From contig JAKGHH010000001.1 in the NCBI GenBank assembly GCA_022828595.1, positions 116,324,999 to 116,388,998 on the forward strand: a stretch of 64,000 nucleotides of DNA, read 5' to 3'. Shown here in pieces: positions 32,565 to 44,791 of the stretch. Origin of the DNA: Nelumbo lutea (lineage: Eukaryota; Streptophyta; Magnoliopsida; Proteales; Nelumbonaceae). The notes beneath the pieces were generated by a model. That model did not search any database. It was not told where the DNA came from and saw only the letters and a program-made list of their open reading frames with translations. The stretch's first letter is position 1. Each line of letters begins with the position of its first letter. The position numbers were made by a program, and so were the translations under genes.

Positions 32565-33178
32565 CTGGTGATGCGAGTTCTAGATGCTCCTAATTAAAGG
32601 GTAGCTCGAACGTCGGTTGCTTAGCTAGCTGGTTGAACTGCAAGAAAGGAATACTCAGAGAACCCTGGGTGGTTGTTCTGATGTTTACGTTAGTATCTTA
32701 ATGTGTGTGAGCTAAAAGCTTGAGAGTAAGTAGGCTAGTGAGCAAATAATCGTGTGTACCTTGTATCGCTGGGGTCGATGCCCTTATATAGATGAGATGT
32801 GCATCTCACGAAATACCTCTGAGATCTCCACGTGTGCTGTTAAGAATCCGTTTCACACTAGGAGGTAGACTTCACTCTAGCAGTTAAGGCTTATCGAGTC
32901 CGTCCGATCCGGGGGGATGAGGATAAGACCTAAAGATGTGTGGCATGATCCCATGAAGCTCGGAGACAGGTAAGTAGTTTCTAGAGGTTGACTACGTGTC
33001 ACTTTGGCGGGTTGGGCTACCACGAGTTGCTTGGCCCTCGGTCTTGGCCGAGGTACCTGAGGTAACTCGAGGTGGCCTGGCCTACTGAGGTGGCACAGAG
33101 TGCCAAGTAGTTATCCAATCAGTAGGTCACCTCCACATGTCCATGTGTGAATAGGTCGGGCCAAATCACCCCTCATCA
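32565..33178 (-). mobile_element. Solo LTR with perfect target duplication
   Basis: 614 bp with TG...CA ends (TGGTGATGCG at 32565, CCCCTCATCA ending at 33178) and flanking GTATC on both sides (32560-32564 and 33179-33183). In minus orientation it starts TGATGAGGGGTGATTTGG and has a TATA box (CTATATAAGG, about 32783-32792). No internal region is left, as after recombination between two LTRs. Family not identified. Confidence 0.88.
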
Positions 33179-33726
33179 GTATCCACTTTCTAATTCAATA
33201 CAACAAAAATAATCCAAGTCTCCGTAGCTTCGCCTAAATCTCATACCTGTGAAATATAAATAAACAACTAGAATGAGATTAGACAATTGGAACAAGTCAC
33301 GCGGTTTGTATATTATTTCTTAAACGTCATTGAGAGATCAGTATATATAGTGTTAATGGTCTAATGGCAGAGCTGTCCTCATGTTGTTATTACTTTTAGT
33401 TCTTAATTAATTTGAAGTTGTAAACTAAAACTACAGTGGAAACAGGCAAGATAGAAGCTAGAAGCATCAGATTTTCAAGTTAGGTGAGGCAAAGATACAC
33501 AACTACCTTGAAAGTAAGCTTCAAGAGAGAATGGAGAAGAGAAAAAACATATTTTAGTGGAACCCAACTATCTCTTTTCTCCTTTCTTCTCCTTTGTTCT
33601 CACCCAACTATCTCTTTCCTTTCCTCTTCCTGTGCCACTCAATTAAGTTCTATCTAAAGTGGTTCCAATTTATGCATAGGTTTGATAAGAGTCCAAAATG
33701 TGCAAACAAGACAATATAATGGCACC

Positions 33727-34005
33727 AATTAAGATAAATGAACTGAAAACAAGAAAATAATTTGGGATCAAGAATAGTGTTGATGGTGCTAAATACCATC
33801 AGACGTATGGTATTTATAGATGAGTTGTTTACACTGAAATGGAGCTCTACAAGGACTGGGATAATGCACAGATAAGAAGATAATCACAGAGTGGGATAGT
33901 TACAATAGGATTAGGATAGAGATTATCCTAAGTAGCATATAGGGATTACCCTAGGTGGATAGATCTAAATCTCCACAGGACTCTTAACTCCCATTATCCT
34001 TAACA
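33727..34005 (-). repeat. Copia-B 3' LTR
   Basis: 279 bp, ending CCTTAACA. Directly inside (34006-34020) the minus strand reads TTTATGGAAGCA, the polypurine tract. Differs from the 5' LTR by substitutions and about 19 bp of length. Confidence 0.85.
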
Positions 34006-34302
34006 TGCTTCCATAAAGCGAAATGGCTTTGTGAAGACGTGCAGCTTGGACCGAAGACGAAGAAACCGTGGTGTTGGAAGAGCCTTAGTCATGATGTCGG
34101 CTATCTGGTCTTTGGAGGAGATGAATTTCACCAGTAGTTTCTGTTTGAGAATTAAATCTCTCAAGAAATGAAAATTTGACCTCTATATGTGTTTAGTGCA
34201 TGCCTGGAACACCAGGTGTAAAGCTAGGTGTCTAGCATCCACATTGTCGCACCAAGAAACTAGAGATGATGTGGATGAAAAACCCAGATCTGCAAGGAGG
34301 GA

Positions 34303-35347
34303 CTAGATCCATATGAGTTTTGTCACCAAATCTGCAAGAGCTTGAAATTCTGCCTCTATACTAGAACGAGCTACTATTGCTTGTTTCTTGGCACTCCATG
34401 CAATGAGATTGTTTCCCAAATATACACAATAGCCACCTGTGGATTTATGATCATTAGGGCATCCAGCCCTATTTGCATCACTAAACGCATGAAGCTGAAG
34501 AGAACTGGATTTGGTGAAGTGGAGACCAACATCCAACATGCCCTTTAAGTAACAAAGAATTCGTTTGACAACAGCCCAATGAGCATCTGTGGGAGCATGA
34601 AGAAATCTGCAAACTTATTGACCGAGTAGGCTATATCTAGTCAAGTGATGGTCATGTACTAGAGGGCACCCACAATACTTCTATATTTAGATTGGTCCAG
34701 TAGAGCTACACCCTGGAGGGAAGACAATTTGCATGACGAAGCCATGGAAGTGGAGTAAGCTTCTATACCCAAGAACAAGTGCAGATTACCCAAGTCCTTT
34801 AGTGCAAAGGTCTCCGAGAGTGAGGAGATGATGCATGAGATAGCATGAGGAGAGGATCCAGTGATTAAGATGTCATCAACATAAACCAAAATAAATATGG
34901 AGACCTTACCTTGCCTATATAGGAATAAGGATGGGTTAGCCTAGGAGCATTAAAAACCAAGACTGAGGAGAGCAAAACTCAGGCGAGAAACCAAGCTCAT
35001 GGAGCTTGCTGTAGTCCGTATAGTGCTTTGCGTAGTTTGTAGACATGAGTGGGCTTCGAAGGATCTTCAAATCCCTTGGGTTGTCGTACATAGATGTCCT
35101 CAGAAACAAATCCATTCAGGAAGGCATTGTTAATATCGAGCTGCCGGATATTCAACCCAAAGGATACGACCAAGGCAATGACTATACGAACTATAACCGA
35201 TTTAACCATGGGACTGAAAGTATTAGAAAAGTCAAGACCCGGTACTTGGCTAAATCCCTGTGCCACCAGGCAAGCTTTGTGACATCCAATAGAGCCTTCG
35301 GATTTACGTTTGATTTTGTAAATCCATTTTGTTCCAATTACATTCAT
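34303..35347 (-). pseudogene. Copia-B reverse transcriptase and RNase H remnants
   Basis: RT start with GTKWIYKIKRKSEGSIGCHK and the block RQLDINNAFLNGFVSEDIYV (34997-35347). The catalytic part is MVYVDDILITGSSPHAISC (34659-34889), with YVDD intact. RNase H is at 34303-34539 (FSDANRAGCPNDHKSTGGYC, catalytic Asp present). Stops and frame changes at about 34640 and 34950 separate the pieces. Confidence 0.87.
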
Positions 35348-36369
35348 ACTGGGATGGTACGGAACAAGATCCTAAGTGTTATTGTCCATGCGGACACGGT
35401 ATTCCTATTGCATAGCATGTTGCTAGTGTGGATTCTTGGCCGCACTAGAATAAGTGGCTAGTTCACATTGCTTCGGTGTGATGTCAATAAGAAGGGCAAC
35501 CGAAATAGGATACCTGGTGGTAGTTGTCACAAGGGATGTTGTGGAGCTCATCAATCTGGTGACCATGGTATGAGTTCTCTGTGGAGGTGGAGGTGCAACA
35601 GGAGTGGCATCAAGAAGCTCTTGAATTAGTCTAGTTCAGCGAGGTAGCTCAGATGCAGATGATGGATCATCGCTGGGAGCAGACTCAGCTGACAGAGTCA
35701 GAGCAATAGGGGTCTCCAACATCACCAAGGGTTGTCACTGGAGATCTGATGATGGAGAGGAGACGTCACCGGATGGAGGAAAGACGTCAACTAATGGTGA
35801 AGTTACTGATCACAGGTTCGGTGGACCTGTAACTGGTCCGATGGGGGTACCTAAAGGAGAGGTGGTACAATCAGTATTGGAGCGGTTAACTGGGAAGAGT
35901 TGCATACCCAGAAACCGTGATTCATCAAAGATGACATGCCGACTGATGTATTCACGTCCACTGGAAGGATGCTAAGACCTGTAACCCTTATGAGTAGCAC
36001 TATATCCCAGAAAAATACACTATTGTGATTGAAATTCAAATTTGTAATGATTATACGGTCGTAGAAGAGGATAACAGGCACAACTAAAAATTTTGAGAAA
36101 TGTGTAACCCGGGGTTCTTTGAAGCAGTACCTCATATGGAGAGCAACCGCGAAGTGTCTGAGTGGGAAGTCGATTGATTAGATATACTGCCTTATGTGCG
36201 GCGTTAGTCTAGAAGGAAAATGAGAGAGAGGCAGAAGCTAGTAGAGATAATGCGGACTCAACAATATGTCAGTGCTTCCTTTCAACTGTACCATTTGGTT
36301 CATGAGTGTGTGGGCATGCCAGACGGTGATGAATTCCTTCAGAGTCAAGGTACTAGGAGAGAGAACAAA

Positions 36370-37095
36370 TTACCCCCCCCCCCAGTCAGATTGAAAGATT
36401 TTTATTTTTGTGGACAATAAACATTCCACATGTCGTTTGAAGCTTAGAAAAGCATCAATGATTTCAGATTTCTTTGTGAGTGGGTATAGCCAAGTGAATT
36501 TTGAAAAACCATCCACAAAAATAACATAATATCTGAAACCTTTATTAGAAATAGTTGGGGCTGGTCCCCATACATCAAAATAAACAACTTCTAATGGATG
36601 TGTTGTAGTAAATTGTGAAACTGGCAAATGTTGTCTATGATTCTTACCCATCTAACACGACTCGCACATAATACTACTAATATGACTCTGATAAGGTAAA
36701 CCAAGTTTTGAGATAATCTGACTCACTACTCTAAATGCAGCATGACCTAGTCGTTGATGCCATTCTGAAAAGATAGTGCGTTCTCCGATGAAGGCAGTTG
36801 CTTTATTGTTGACTTGAGTCCCTCTAGGAAATTGATAGAGCCCATCTCTACTGGTTCATCTGATGAGAACTCTCCCTGTATAATCCTTCACAAGAAAGGA
36901 ATCACGATGGAATTCAAGGTAAATATCATTGTCTTTGGTAAGTTTGCTCACAGAAAGCAGATTCTTGGTGATGTGAGGAACATGATAAATGGAGTTGAGA
37001 GAAAATGTATGATTATTATGTGTCAATGATGAAGATCCGGAATGTAAAATTTGCAAACCTGATCCATTACCAACAGTAACATGATCCGAACACAT
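36370..37095 (-). pseudogene. Copia-B integrase and pre-integrase remnants
   Basis: 36856-37095 has the protease-integrase linker IYHVPHITKNLLSVSKLTKD. 36370-36651 has the integrase core with VVYFDVWGPAPTISNKGFRY and the second Asp near IFQSDWGGG, where copia integrases usually have SDNGGE or SDGGGE. The C-rich run at 36373-36382 lies at the frame break and may be the cause. The rest of the core is in 35850-36370 in broken frames. Confidence 0.8.
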
Positions 37096-37157
37096 GTACT
37101 TGGACCGATTCTACAGATTGTCTACATCTGGAGTTAGATGATGAGTGGTGCCTGAAT

Positions 37158-38154
37158 CTATATACCACGTGGGATCAAACTCATTCCCAACACTTGTGTG
37201 ATACGCAACAGTGTTTGAAGGAGTTTATTGTTCTCCCTAATATGATAAGTCATAGCGCTTCCTACAGGTAAGAGCACCATGGCCTGGTTTGTTGCAGATG
37301 ATTTGGGAAAAATTTCCTTTCCCACGGCCACCACCGTTATTTCTGCCGCCATTATGCTGGTTAGGATAACCTCTGTGGTTGCGGTCACCGCCACGACCTC
37401 TGCCATTGCAGGGAGAAAAACCAACCCCTCGATTTGTATTTTTGGAGTTCCAATTTTTTTTCCATGAGCGGAAAAATTTGCAAAAGGGGGTTATCAGTGG
37501 CGGGCTGATTGTGTTGTTCCAACCATGCCTCATGATTTAAGAGAAGTCCCAGTATATCATTAATAGTAAGAAAATCAAAATCAGTCCTATTGGTGATCAC
37601 AGTGACTAAAGGGGGTTATCAGAAATAGCTGCTAGGCTGTCGGCAATTACCTTGGCTCTCTTAACATACTCGGTTATCGATTCTGACCCTTTCTTGATGC
37701 TCTGCAGTTGTCGCTTTAGATGAAGAGCTCTCGACCTTGAGATGGTGGAGTAGGTTGCAGATAGGGCCTTCCAGACTTTGGCTGATGTGGTCAAACTGAT
37801 CACTTTTGTCACCACATTCTCAATGATAGAAGAAATGATCCACCCGAGAACAAGTTGATCCAGCTGCACCAAGTTATCATATTTTGGGTTCATCACTCTC
37901 TATCCATTAGGACCATCGATGTGGGTTGGAGGAGCTTGCATGGTTCCTTCTACGAGACCAAACAATTTGTGAGTTCTGAGGACTAGAATCATCTGCGTCC
38001 TCTAAGGTAAGTTATTGTCATGACTCAGCTTGATGGGAAGTGAATGGGAGATGTTGGGGATGTTGATCACTGATGTTCCCAACACAGAACTCAAGAACTG
38101 TTTGGAGCTTCCTGTGTTTGAGCTTGCTGCCGAGTACACACCATTGTGAGCCAT
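37158..38154 (-). pseudogene. Copia-B gag remnant
   Basis: Gag starts with the ATG at 38154 (MAHNGVYSAASSNTGSS). The main helical part is at 37606-37896 (NVVTKVISLTTSAKVWKALS, then SITEYVKRAKVIADSLAA). The Gly/Arg-rich linker and knuckle are at 37237-37533 (IICNKPGHGALTC), where the first Cys of CX2CX4HX4C is missing. Frames are broken between the parts. Confidence 0.83.
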
Positions 38155-38167
38155 GGCTCTAATACGA
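38138..38167 (-). other. Copia-B primer-binding site
   Basis: Minus strand just inside the 5' LTR reads CGTATTAGAGCCATGG, close to the initiator-Met tRNA site TGGTATCAGAGCC with a few changes. Confidence 0.65.
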
Positions 38168-38427
38168 AGTTAAGATAAAGGAGCTGAAAACAAGAAAATA
38201 ATTTGGGATCAAGAATAATGTCGATGATGTTAAATACAATCAGACGTATGGTATTTATAGATGAGTTGTTTACACTGAAATGGAGTTCTACAAGGATTGA
38301 AATAATCACAGAGTGGGATAGTTACAATAGGATTAGGATAGAGATTATCCTAAGTAGTAGATAGGGATTATCCTAGGAAGATAGATCCGAATCTCCAGAG
38401 GACTCTTGATTCCCATTATCCTTAACA
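38168..38427 (-). repeat. Copia-B 5' LTR
   Basis: About 260 bp, ending CCTTAACA at 38427. Inner edge near 38168 placed by the primer-binding site. Confidence 0.83.
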
Positions 38428-38470
38428 GCGCCGAGCTTCTATTCTCTTGGATAGTCATTCAGATTAGCTA

Positions 38471-38568
38471 GGCACAGTTTGGAAAAAAAAATACAAATAC
38501 ATACAGTTCCAATACAAGGTTTTACACTCTATATATTTTTATCTTTACTCCTTCCAAACTGAGTCTTA
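38471..38568. repeat. Foldback MITE (family D), copy 1
   Basis: Starts GGCACAGTTTGGAAAA and ends with the inverted CTCCTTCCAAACTGAGTCTT. Relatives at 49722-49827 and 59029-59150. Non-coding. Confidence 0.6.
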
Positions 38569-40347
38569 ATTCCAAAATCACATATCACAATTCAATAACT
38601 TAAGATCACGAGCCAGTAAAATACCCTTCCATGCATGTATGTGGCCTATATTGCATTTGAATCTGGCCATTTACAGTAATGACAAATTTAGCTAAATCAA
38701 TTAATGTAATTAAGCATACATATATAATAACCTCTACAATCACATGTTGTTCCACCATCACAGTTAATATTAAAATAATTCAGTTTCTTGTTTGTTGGAT
38801 GAAATATGAGAGCGTCCCCCTGGCTCATATCATGAGTAAGGCATCCGTATATATTGGTCCTGTCAAATGTCTGTCAGATGATAGAACACCAACCACCAAC
38901 CAGTTAATAAATCGTGAAATCAATCAAGTGGATTAAAACTGGTATTATTGTATTAAGAACTAAAGTTCAGAGTCCAGAAACATGAGATTTCCCGAGTTAC
39001 CTCAAGAACTAAGTTCTGGTCACCCCCCCGAGAGCCCACCATGCATGGACCGTTAGCTGGCAGCTTAGACTGATTCTCCTCAACCATTTTGATTTTTTTG
39101 TTTATTACAAAAATTAAAATTAATTTTTTGGTTTGTGAAAAATTGTAACCGATTTCTTAAAAAATAATTCAACCTAAAAGTTTAACTGTTAGGTAAGATC
39201 GCTGAATAAGTTGTTATATATTCATAATAGACTTATTTTAATTGATAAAGATATTGTAGTTATTTTGGGTTCTGATGAATACATGATAAGAAACAAACTA
39301 TATATACTTCCAAAATGACACGATACGTCGAACTGTACTTGATATATAGATATGTATGAAATGTTAATTTTAGCTGTCTTATGCTGTCTGATAGCTAATT
39401 ATCTGAAACTTCCCTTCTTTTTAAACTTAACCAGACTTTTTGATACCTCCAAAGGCCCCTCTTCCCAGGTCACACACTTTTATTTATGATATACAGATAC
39501 TTCCATTTATGATATGATATACAAACCTTTTGTCAAGTCAATATCAATGACCAAGTAGTCCACGTGCCATTTTCATTTTTTTTTTCACAACAAAATTAAC
39601 CTTGACCAGCTAGTCTATAGACTCTATACCCTATTAACTAATTTTAATATGATATAATAATACCCTTGATATATTTCTCTCCCTATTTCATGCAATTAAC
39701 TCATCTCCAAATCTATCAATAGTTCAATTTGAGTGAATGGATGTATTTTAGGATTTTGGCTCAAAGAATGCAAAATGAATAGAGGTGCACCGTTGTAATT
39801 AATTAATCTTGCAAACATTGCTGGTATTTTAATGACAACTGTTGAAAGAGGGGTCTTTTTTTTTGTAAGAAGGGGGGGGGGGGTCTGGAGGTATTGAAAA
39901 GTGAGAGTAAATTTAAGAGAAAGAAAGCAGAGGGGTGTTTCTAATAATAATTCAAAAATTAATCCATGGCCATCCCATAAAATATGCAACAACTACACCT
40001 ACCATTTTGTTTGAGATCAATCTGATTTGGGTGGCTTTTTTGAATCAAGAAACTTTATTGTTAATATGGGTCTTACATCATTTGAAATGGATATTTTTTT
40101 TTATTATTTATTTTTGCATCACACTCTAGACATTCTTACTTAAAGATAAATAACCACTTGTCTAATGAGAATCTCTTCAATTTGGGGGCATCTAATGACA
40201 TTTGTCTAATTTAAGAACTTGATTGCTAGTCATACCACCCAATACAAACTGTGGGCTTCTTTACATATAATTACTAGAAGACTCATGCTATATATGCATG
40301 GACTGGTGTTAAAGATACACATGTTTTCTAGGAGAATGAATAAATTT
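38569..40347. other. AT-rich spacer
   Basis: No supported gene. G-run at about 39871-39882. Confidence 0.5.
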
Positions 40348-40477
40348 AAGTTATGTTTGGTTTGAAGAAAAAGTAGGGAAAGGAAAGAAAAGTTAGGGAA
40401 CCCTTCACAAGTTTTGTATAGGTTTCTCTACCTTTCCTTTCTTTTTCTTACATTTTCCTTCAAACCAAACATAGTTT
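40348..40477. repeat. Foldback MITE (family C)
   Basis: 130 bp with inverted ends AAGTTATGTTTGGTTTGAAG and CTTCAAACCAAACATAGTTT. The arms also match through the AGGGAAAGGAAAGAAAA / CTTTCCTTTCTTTTTCTT part. Confidence 0.75.
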
Positions 40478-41499
40478 TAGTTTCTTTCAAAATAAAATAG
40501 AAACAAGACTAGCTCTCACTTTTGGATTGAGCAGCTGCATACAAGGCGCATAAAAAATCTGTTAAATAGTTTTAGTTTCACATTTTTTGTTCATATAAAT
40601 AGGGAATGAAACCTTGTTGCTCATACACTTGCTTACACAGTTTGTAAAGGCAATATAGCCTTAAGCTACTCATATAACAATGGAGCTCATGTCAAGTTTA
40701 CTAGCATATAATAAATAAAGCTGCTTCTTTTGACTACAAAAGATAAATAATAAAATAGAAACAGAATTTACCATAGGTGAATTTAAATAGCAATTTTTAT
40801 ATAGGAAAAATTTATGATGCCCCCAAATGTATGATACAGGAAGAGTTTTGATCAATGAACCATGCATCCCTGTGAATTTTGATAAATACCACGTACATAC
40901 CCGGTTGATTATTTTATTAATACAAAAAATTCACAAAATATAAAGGGCTATATGGATAGAGAAAGGTTAATATGAAGGGCTATATACACAAAATATGATT
41001 TTTAATTTTTTCAAAGAAGAAATTTAATTAATATAATCTTAACAACGCAAATAGTGGTAGAAGGGGACCTCGTTTTTGAGCCTACCCAAATAAGTATTTG
41101 GGGTAAGTTACAACTTACAATACCTACCTACTTGGTCAAATCAAACCTGTTTTTCAAAGATTCATCAAGCTTGGAATCATCACCTACGATTACTGGACAC
41201 AGAATTAACTTAAGGGACTACTAGCTAGAGATGCGATAAGACCGGCAGGTTTAATTTAGAGAACCTGTAAGACGCAACTATGAGTTGGATCAGTCTAACC
41301 CGGAAAAAAAATTGGATTGGCTTTGTTTTGGGTTGAAAGTTGAAACCATTAACAGATCTAACTTTTACATATACACATATATCTGTATGTAAATGCTTGT
41401 ATCTATGTCTAGATTTCAACAATTTTGAATTTATAGATAGGTATTTTTTAGGCTGATATTAAGAGACCATTTTCTAAAACATCGCTTTTTTATGTGATA
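40478..41499. other. AT-rich spacer upstream of the TED7-like gene
   Basis: No supported gene or repeat. Confidence 0.5.
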
Positions 41500-41552
41500 C
41501 CTACATGACTCCGTTTTTACAGAAAACGGCATCGATGCCAAACACCCACCTA
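41500..41552. repeat. MITE (family B) fragment
   Basis: Reads AGAAAACGGCATCGATGCC then AAACACCCACC, the inverted terminus of the element at 1127-1552. The other end was not found. Confidence 0.5.
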
Positions 41553-41710
41553 AATTGTGTTAAGGTTGACCTTAACCATACCCAACCCGGCTCAACTTGC
41601 ACCCAGATAACGGAGGTGAACAAACGCCGTTATTCTAGCTGCAATCATCTGCCCTAATAAAAAAGAACAGGATGGAGGCAAGCAATAATCTCCAAATATT
41701 CTATTTTCTT

Positions 41711-41718
41711 TATAAATA
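41711..41718 (+). promoter_or_regulatory. TATA box of the TED7-like gene
   Basis: TATAAATA, 88 bp before the ATG at 41806, followed by a CA-rich leader. Confidence 0.7.
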
Positions 41719-41805
41719 CTCACGCACACAAACGCATACCGTTGTTTTAACATAAAATCCATCTACATCTACTAGCTTCCTTGCTCCACTAGCTGTTCCC
41801 ACGAC

Positions 41806-42567
41806 ATGTCTCCCAATCACAGTGATCACTATATCCCATATTGCTCTCCACCACCGCCGCCGCTGTCACATGATAACCCACCTCCTCAGTTTACGCCACC
41901 ACAGCAGCCTCCTCCTGTGACACCACCAACACCATCTCCTTCTCCTCCTGTGGCATCACCCCCGCTTCCTCCACCTCCTGTGACACCACCACCACCATCT
42001 CCTTCTCCTCCTAAGACATCACCCTCGCCTCCTCCTCCTCCTAATAAGACATCACCCCCGCCTCCTCCTCCTCCTAATAAGACATCACCCCCGCCTCCTC
42101 CTCCTCCTCCTAATAAGACATCACCCCCGCTTCCTCCTCCTGTGATACCACAACCACCACTTCCTCCTCATAAGACATCACCCCCACTTCCTCCTGCTGT
42201 GATACCACCACCTCCTTCGTCTCCGGTAGCACCAGCACCACCCCCAGGAGATCATACCACAATCATTGTTGTTTGCGTCTCACTCGGTGGTGTCTTCTTC
42301 CTTGCATTTCTTGCAATAGGACTCTTTTGCTTATATAAGAAAAAGAAGCGGGAAATAGTGGAAGGAACCGAATGTGCAACCGTAGAGCAACACTTGGAGG
42401 TGCAGGAGGCTATTGTACCGGGGCCTCATGGTGCAGAAACAGTGATAGTTTCAGTTGAGGAGGACGTGCATATACAGAAAGGAATCGAGAGGGAAACAGT
42501 TGGCGAAAGGTCACAAATACAAGTAAGTAGCGCACACTGCACAGACGACGATTCTTGTGATACTTGA
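41806..42567 (+). CDS. Proline-rich membrane protein, TED6/TED7-like
   Basis: Single-exon gene, 253 residues, from the ATG at 41806. Residues 14-147 are proline-rich, with PPPPSPSPP and three tandem NKTSPPPPPPP units (about 80-109) that could be glycosylated. Residues 151-177 form one membrane segment (VVCVSLGGVFFLAFLAIGLF), followed by KKKKR. The cytoplasmic tail holds EQHLEVQEAIVPGPHGAETV and SVEEDVHIQKG. As I know the family, this tail motif is that of TRACHEARY ELEMENT DIFFERENTIATION-RELATED 6/7, proteins linked to secondary-wall formation in xylem vessels. There is no kinase domain, so it is not a PERK receptor, and no clear N-terminal signal peptide. It looks intact. Confidence 0.8.
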   Translation: MSPNHSDHYIPYCSPPPPPLSHDNPPPQFTPPQQPPPVTPPTPSPSPPVASPPLPPPPVTPPPPSPSPPKTSPSPPPPPNKTSPPPPPPPNKTSPPPPPPPPNKTSPPLPPPVIPQPPLPPHKTSPPLPPAVIPPPPSSPVAPAPPPGDHTTIIVVCVSLGGVFFLAFLAIGLFCLYKKKKREIVEGTECATVEQHLEVQEAIVPGPHGAETVIVSVEEDVHIQKGIERETVGERSQIQVSSAHCTDDDSCDT

Positions 42568-43583
42568 TCGGGCCGGCCGCAACTGGTTATCATCATGCAT
42601 ATGCTTCCTGAGCACAAGAACATCCGATTGCAAATAATTTTACTTGTCGCATATATGGTTAAGGCTGTCTAATTGGCTTTCCCTTTTAAAAGAAGATGGC
42701 ATGGCATGGTTTGGTTTGATGTGGTGAAGTTTCATATTGTGTCTTGTGCTATTAATTTGGAAGTATATATACGTTTTTAATTCTTTTCTTTTTAGGATAA
42801 TTGGAAGTGTAATTTGATACCATATATATCCGTCAATTATATATGTTGTTGTGGGACATTAATTGTTATATATGCTCATTTTCTTTATCCTAATAATCCA
42901 TGTCGCTTTGTATTAATTTCATCAAATTAGGGTGGTCTGAACTGTTTAGAATATAGTTTAGTACTAGCAGTGTTCCACACTTGTTACTCCGGCCAGATTC
43001 TTGCACATTTGGGTCGGGTCTGCCCAATAGAACTAAATCAATAGATTCGATTATATCAGTTCTGGTTCTAAATTTTGTGCCCTGATTATAATTGGGATGG
43101 GACTATTTCTGTTCCTCTGAAGCAATTGTTAATTTAGCTAATAATATGTAAAGGTCTCCCTTGTTTTTTTTTAAACTTTTCTTGTCATATGTTATATATT
43201 TAAAAGAGTAAATTCCATATACGATCGTATATAAGATAATTTTGGATAAAACGTAATTGAATCGGTTCTAGGTCTATTTTATAGAACTGATTAATAATTG
43301 GTTTGGGCCGGGCTAGTTCATCCTGCCCCAAATAACTAGACCTAACACATTGATATTTGATAGTTCTATGCACATTCTCTTTTTGTTTTGTTTCGTCCAG
43401 CACTTCCTAGCTACGCTAACCAATCATTACATGACAAGTGTTGTGTAATAACTCTTGATTCCCAACCACAACCAGTTCAGGCCTCCAACCCTTAACGTTT
43501 TATATTTAAAAAGCATACACTAACCAGTGGAAGTAAATTCATCAAAATTCAGGGGAGGAGGGGGTTTCTGATTGGTCAAATTA
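42568..43583. other. 3' region of the TED7-like gene and AT-rich spacer
   Basis: Presumed 3' UTR followed by sequence without recognised genes. Confidence 0.5.
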
Positions 43584-43588
43584 GTTCT

Positions 43589-43793
43589 TATAAAAATAGA
43601 GAAGCAAATGTGGAAGATGATTTTGAATGTATATTCACAATGAGACTACATGACTATTTATATACAGGTCATATATACGTATTCTAGGAAACCAACTAAT
43701 TGATTTACACTATCAACTCCTATAATTCCTCTTGACAGATAATTACAGAATAATTAACTAATGACAGCTATCAGTTATATATTTCTTTCTATA
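43589..43793 (-). repeat. Copia-C 3' LTR
   Basis: 205 bp, TATAAAAATAGAG...TTTCTTTCTATA in plus orientation. The polypurine tract (TTTGAGGGGGAG on the minus strand, 43794-43806) abuts it. Confidence 0.92.
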
Positions 43794-43800
43794 CTCCCCC

Positions 43801-44767
43801 TCAAATTGGAGCATGAAGATCCAAAATGCCCAACTTGTCGACATGTGATTGGAAGATTGCTTGGCCTAAAGGCTTGGTGAATATATCAGCTATTTGTCGT
43901 TGAGTCTGGACGAACACAGTTTTAAGCTCCCCTCTTTGAATTCGTTCACGTACCGTGTGACAATCCAATTCGATATGCTTGGTTCTTTCATGATAAACCG
44001 GGTTTGCTGCAATGTATATGGCTGCTTGGTTGTCACAAAATAATGTGGCTGGTTGTTGGTGTGGCACACATAATTCATGCATCAAATATCGCAACCAAGT
44101 GAGCTCACATGTTACTGCTGCCATTGATCGGTATTCTGCCTCTGCCAAAGATCTAGACACCATTGTTTGTTTCTTGCTTTTCCACGAAATTAATGATTTT
44201 CCAAGGAAGATGCAATACCCTGTGATAGACCATCTTGTGGTGGGACAACCGGCCCAATCAGCATCACAATATCCTACCAATTTCAACTCATTATTTGATG
44301 GGAAAAACAATCCCTGGCCTGGAGCTTTCTTTAAATATCGAATAACTCGGTATACTGCATCAAGGTGAGGTTTTCGTGGTTGATGCATAAACTGACTGCG
44401 AGTGGATGCCGAGTAAGCGATGTCTGGCCGAGTGATAGTGAGGTAGATTAGTTTCCCAACCAACTTGTGATAGTGAGTTGGATCCTTGAGTAATTCACCA
44501 TCTGTGGGAGTTAATTTCAAGTTCTGCTCCATTGGAATATTGGCCGGTTTTGCACCAAGTAAACCATAAACCAGCTGTTTCAAGAATATCCAAATTGTAT
44601 TTTCGCTGGCAAATGGAAATCCCAGCTTTAGAACAAGCCACTTCTACCCCTAGGAAGTATTTCAATGGCCCAAGGTCTTTGATTTTAAAGCATGTGTTGA
44701 GGAATTTCTTGAAATCACTGATTTCAGCTTCATTATTTCCTATAATGATCATATCGTTGACATACAA
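43801..44767 (-). pseudogene. Copia-C reverse transcriptase C-terminus and RNase H
   Basis: 44495-44767 begins with the RT active site, which reads YVND instead of YVDD: the second catalytic-box residue pair has Asn encoded at 44756-44758. A frame break near 44540 then leads into 43801-44583, with LVGKLIYLTITRPDIAYSAS and RNase H (VGYCDADWAGCPTTRWSITG, SLAEAEYRSMA, LFCDNQAAIYIA), ending ADIFTKPLG. RNase H residues are intact. The YVND change alone should abolish polymerase activity. Confidence 0.9.
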
Positions 44768-44791
44768 TAATATGGCAGTAAAAGAAGTACC

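Larger units (their letters stand above)
33727..38427 (-). mobile_element. Copia-B: short-LTR Ty1/copia element, decayed
   Basis: 4.70-kb element with LTRs of about 279 and 260 bp. It is flanked by GCACC (33722-33726) and GCGCC (38428-38432), a target duplication with one change. LTR ends are TGTTAAG on the outer minus-strand side and a worn TTATCTTAA inside. The short LTRs, size and gag type fit the Ale/Retrofit group. All domains are on the minus strand and frames are broken. Confidence 0.88.

Noticed and set aside
41806..42567. PERK-type receptor kinase or extensin
   Set aside because: No kinase domain follows the membrane segment, there are no YVY or SPPPP-Tyr extensin cross-link motifs, and the tail matches TED6/7.
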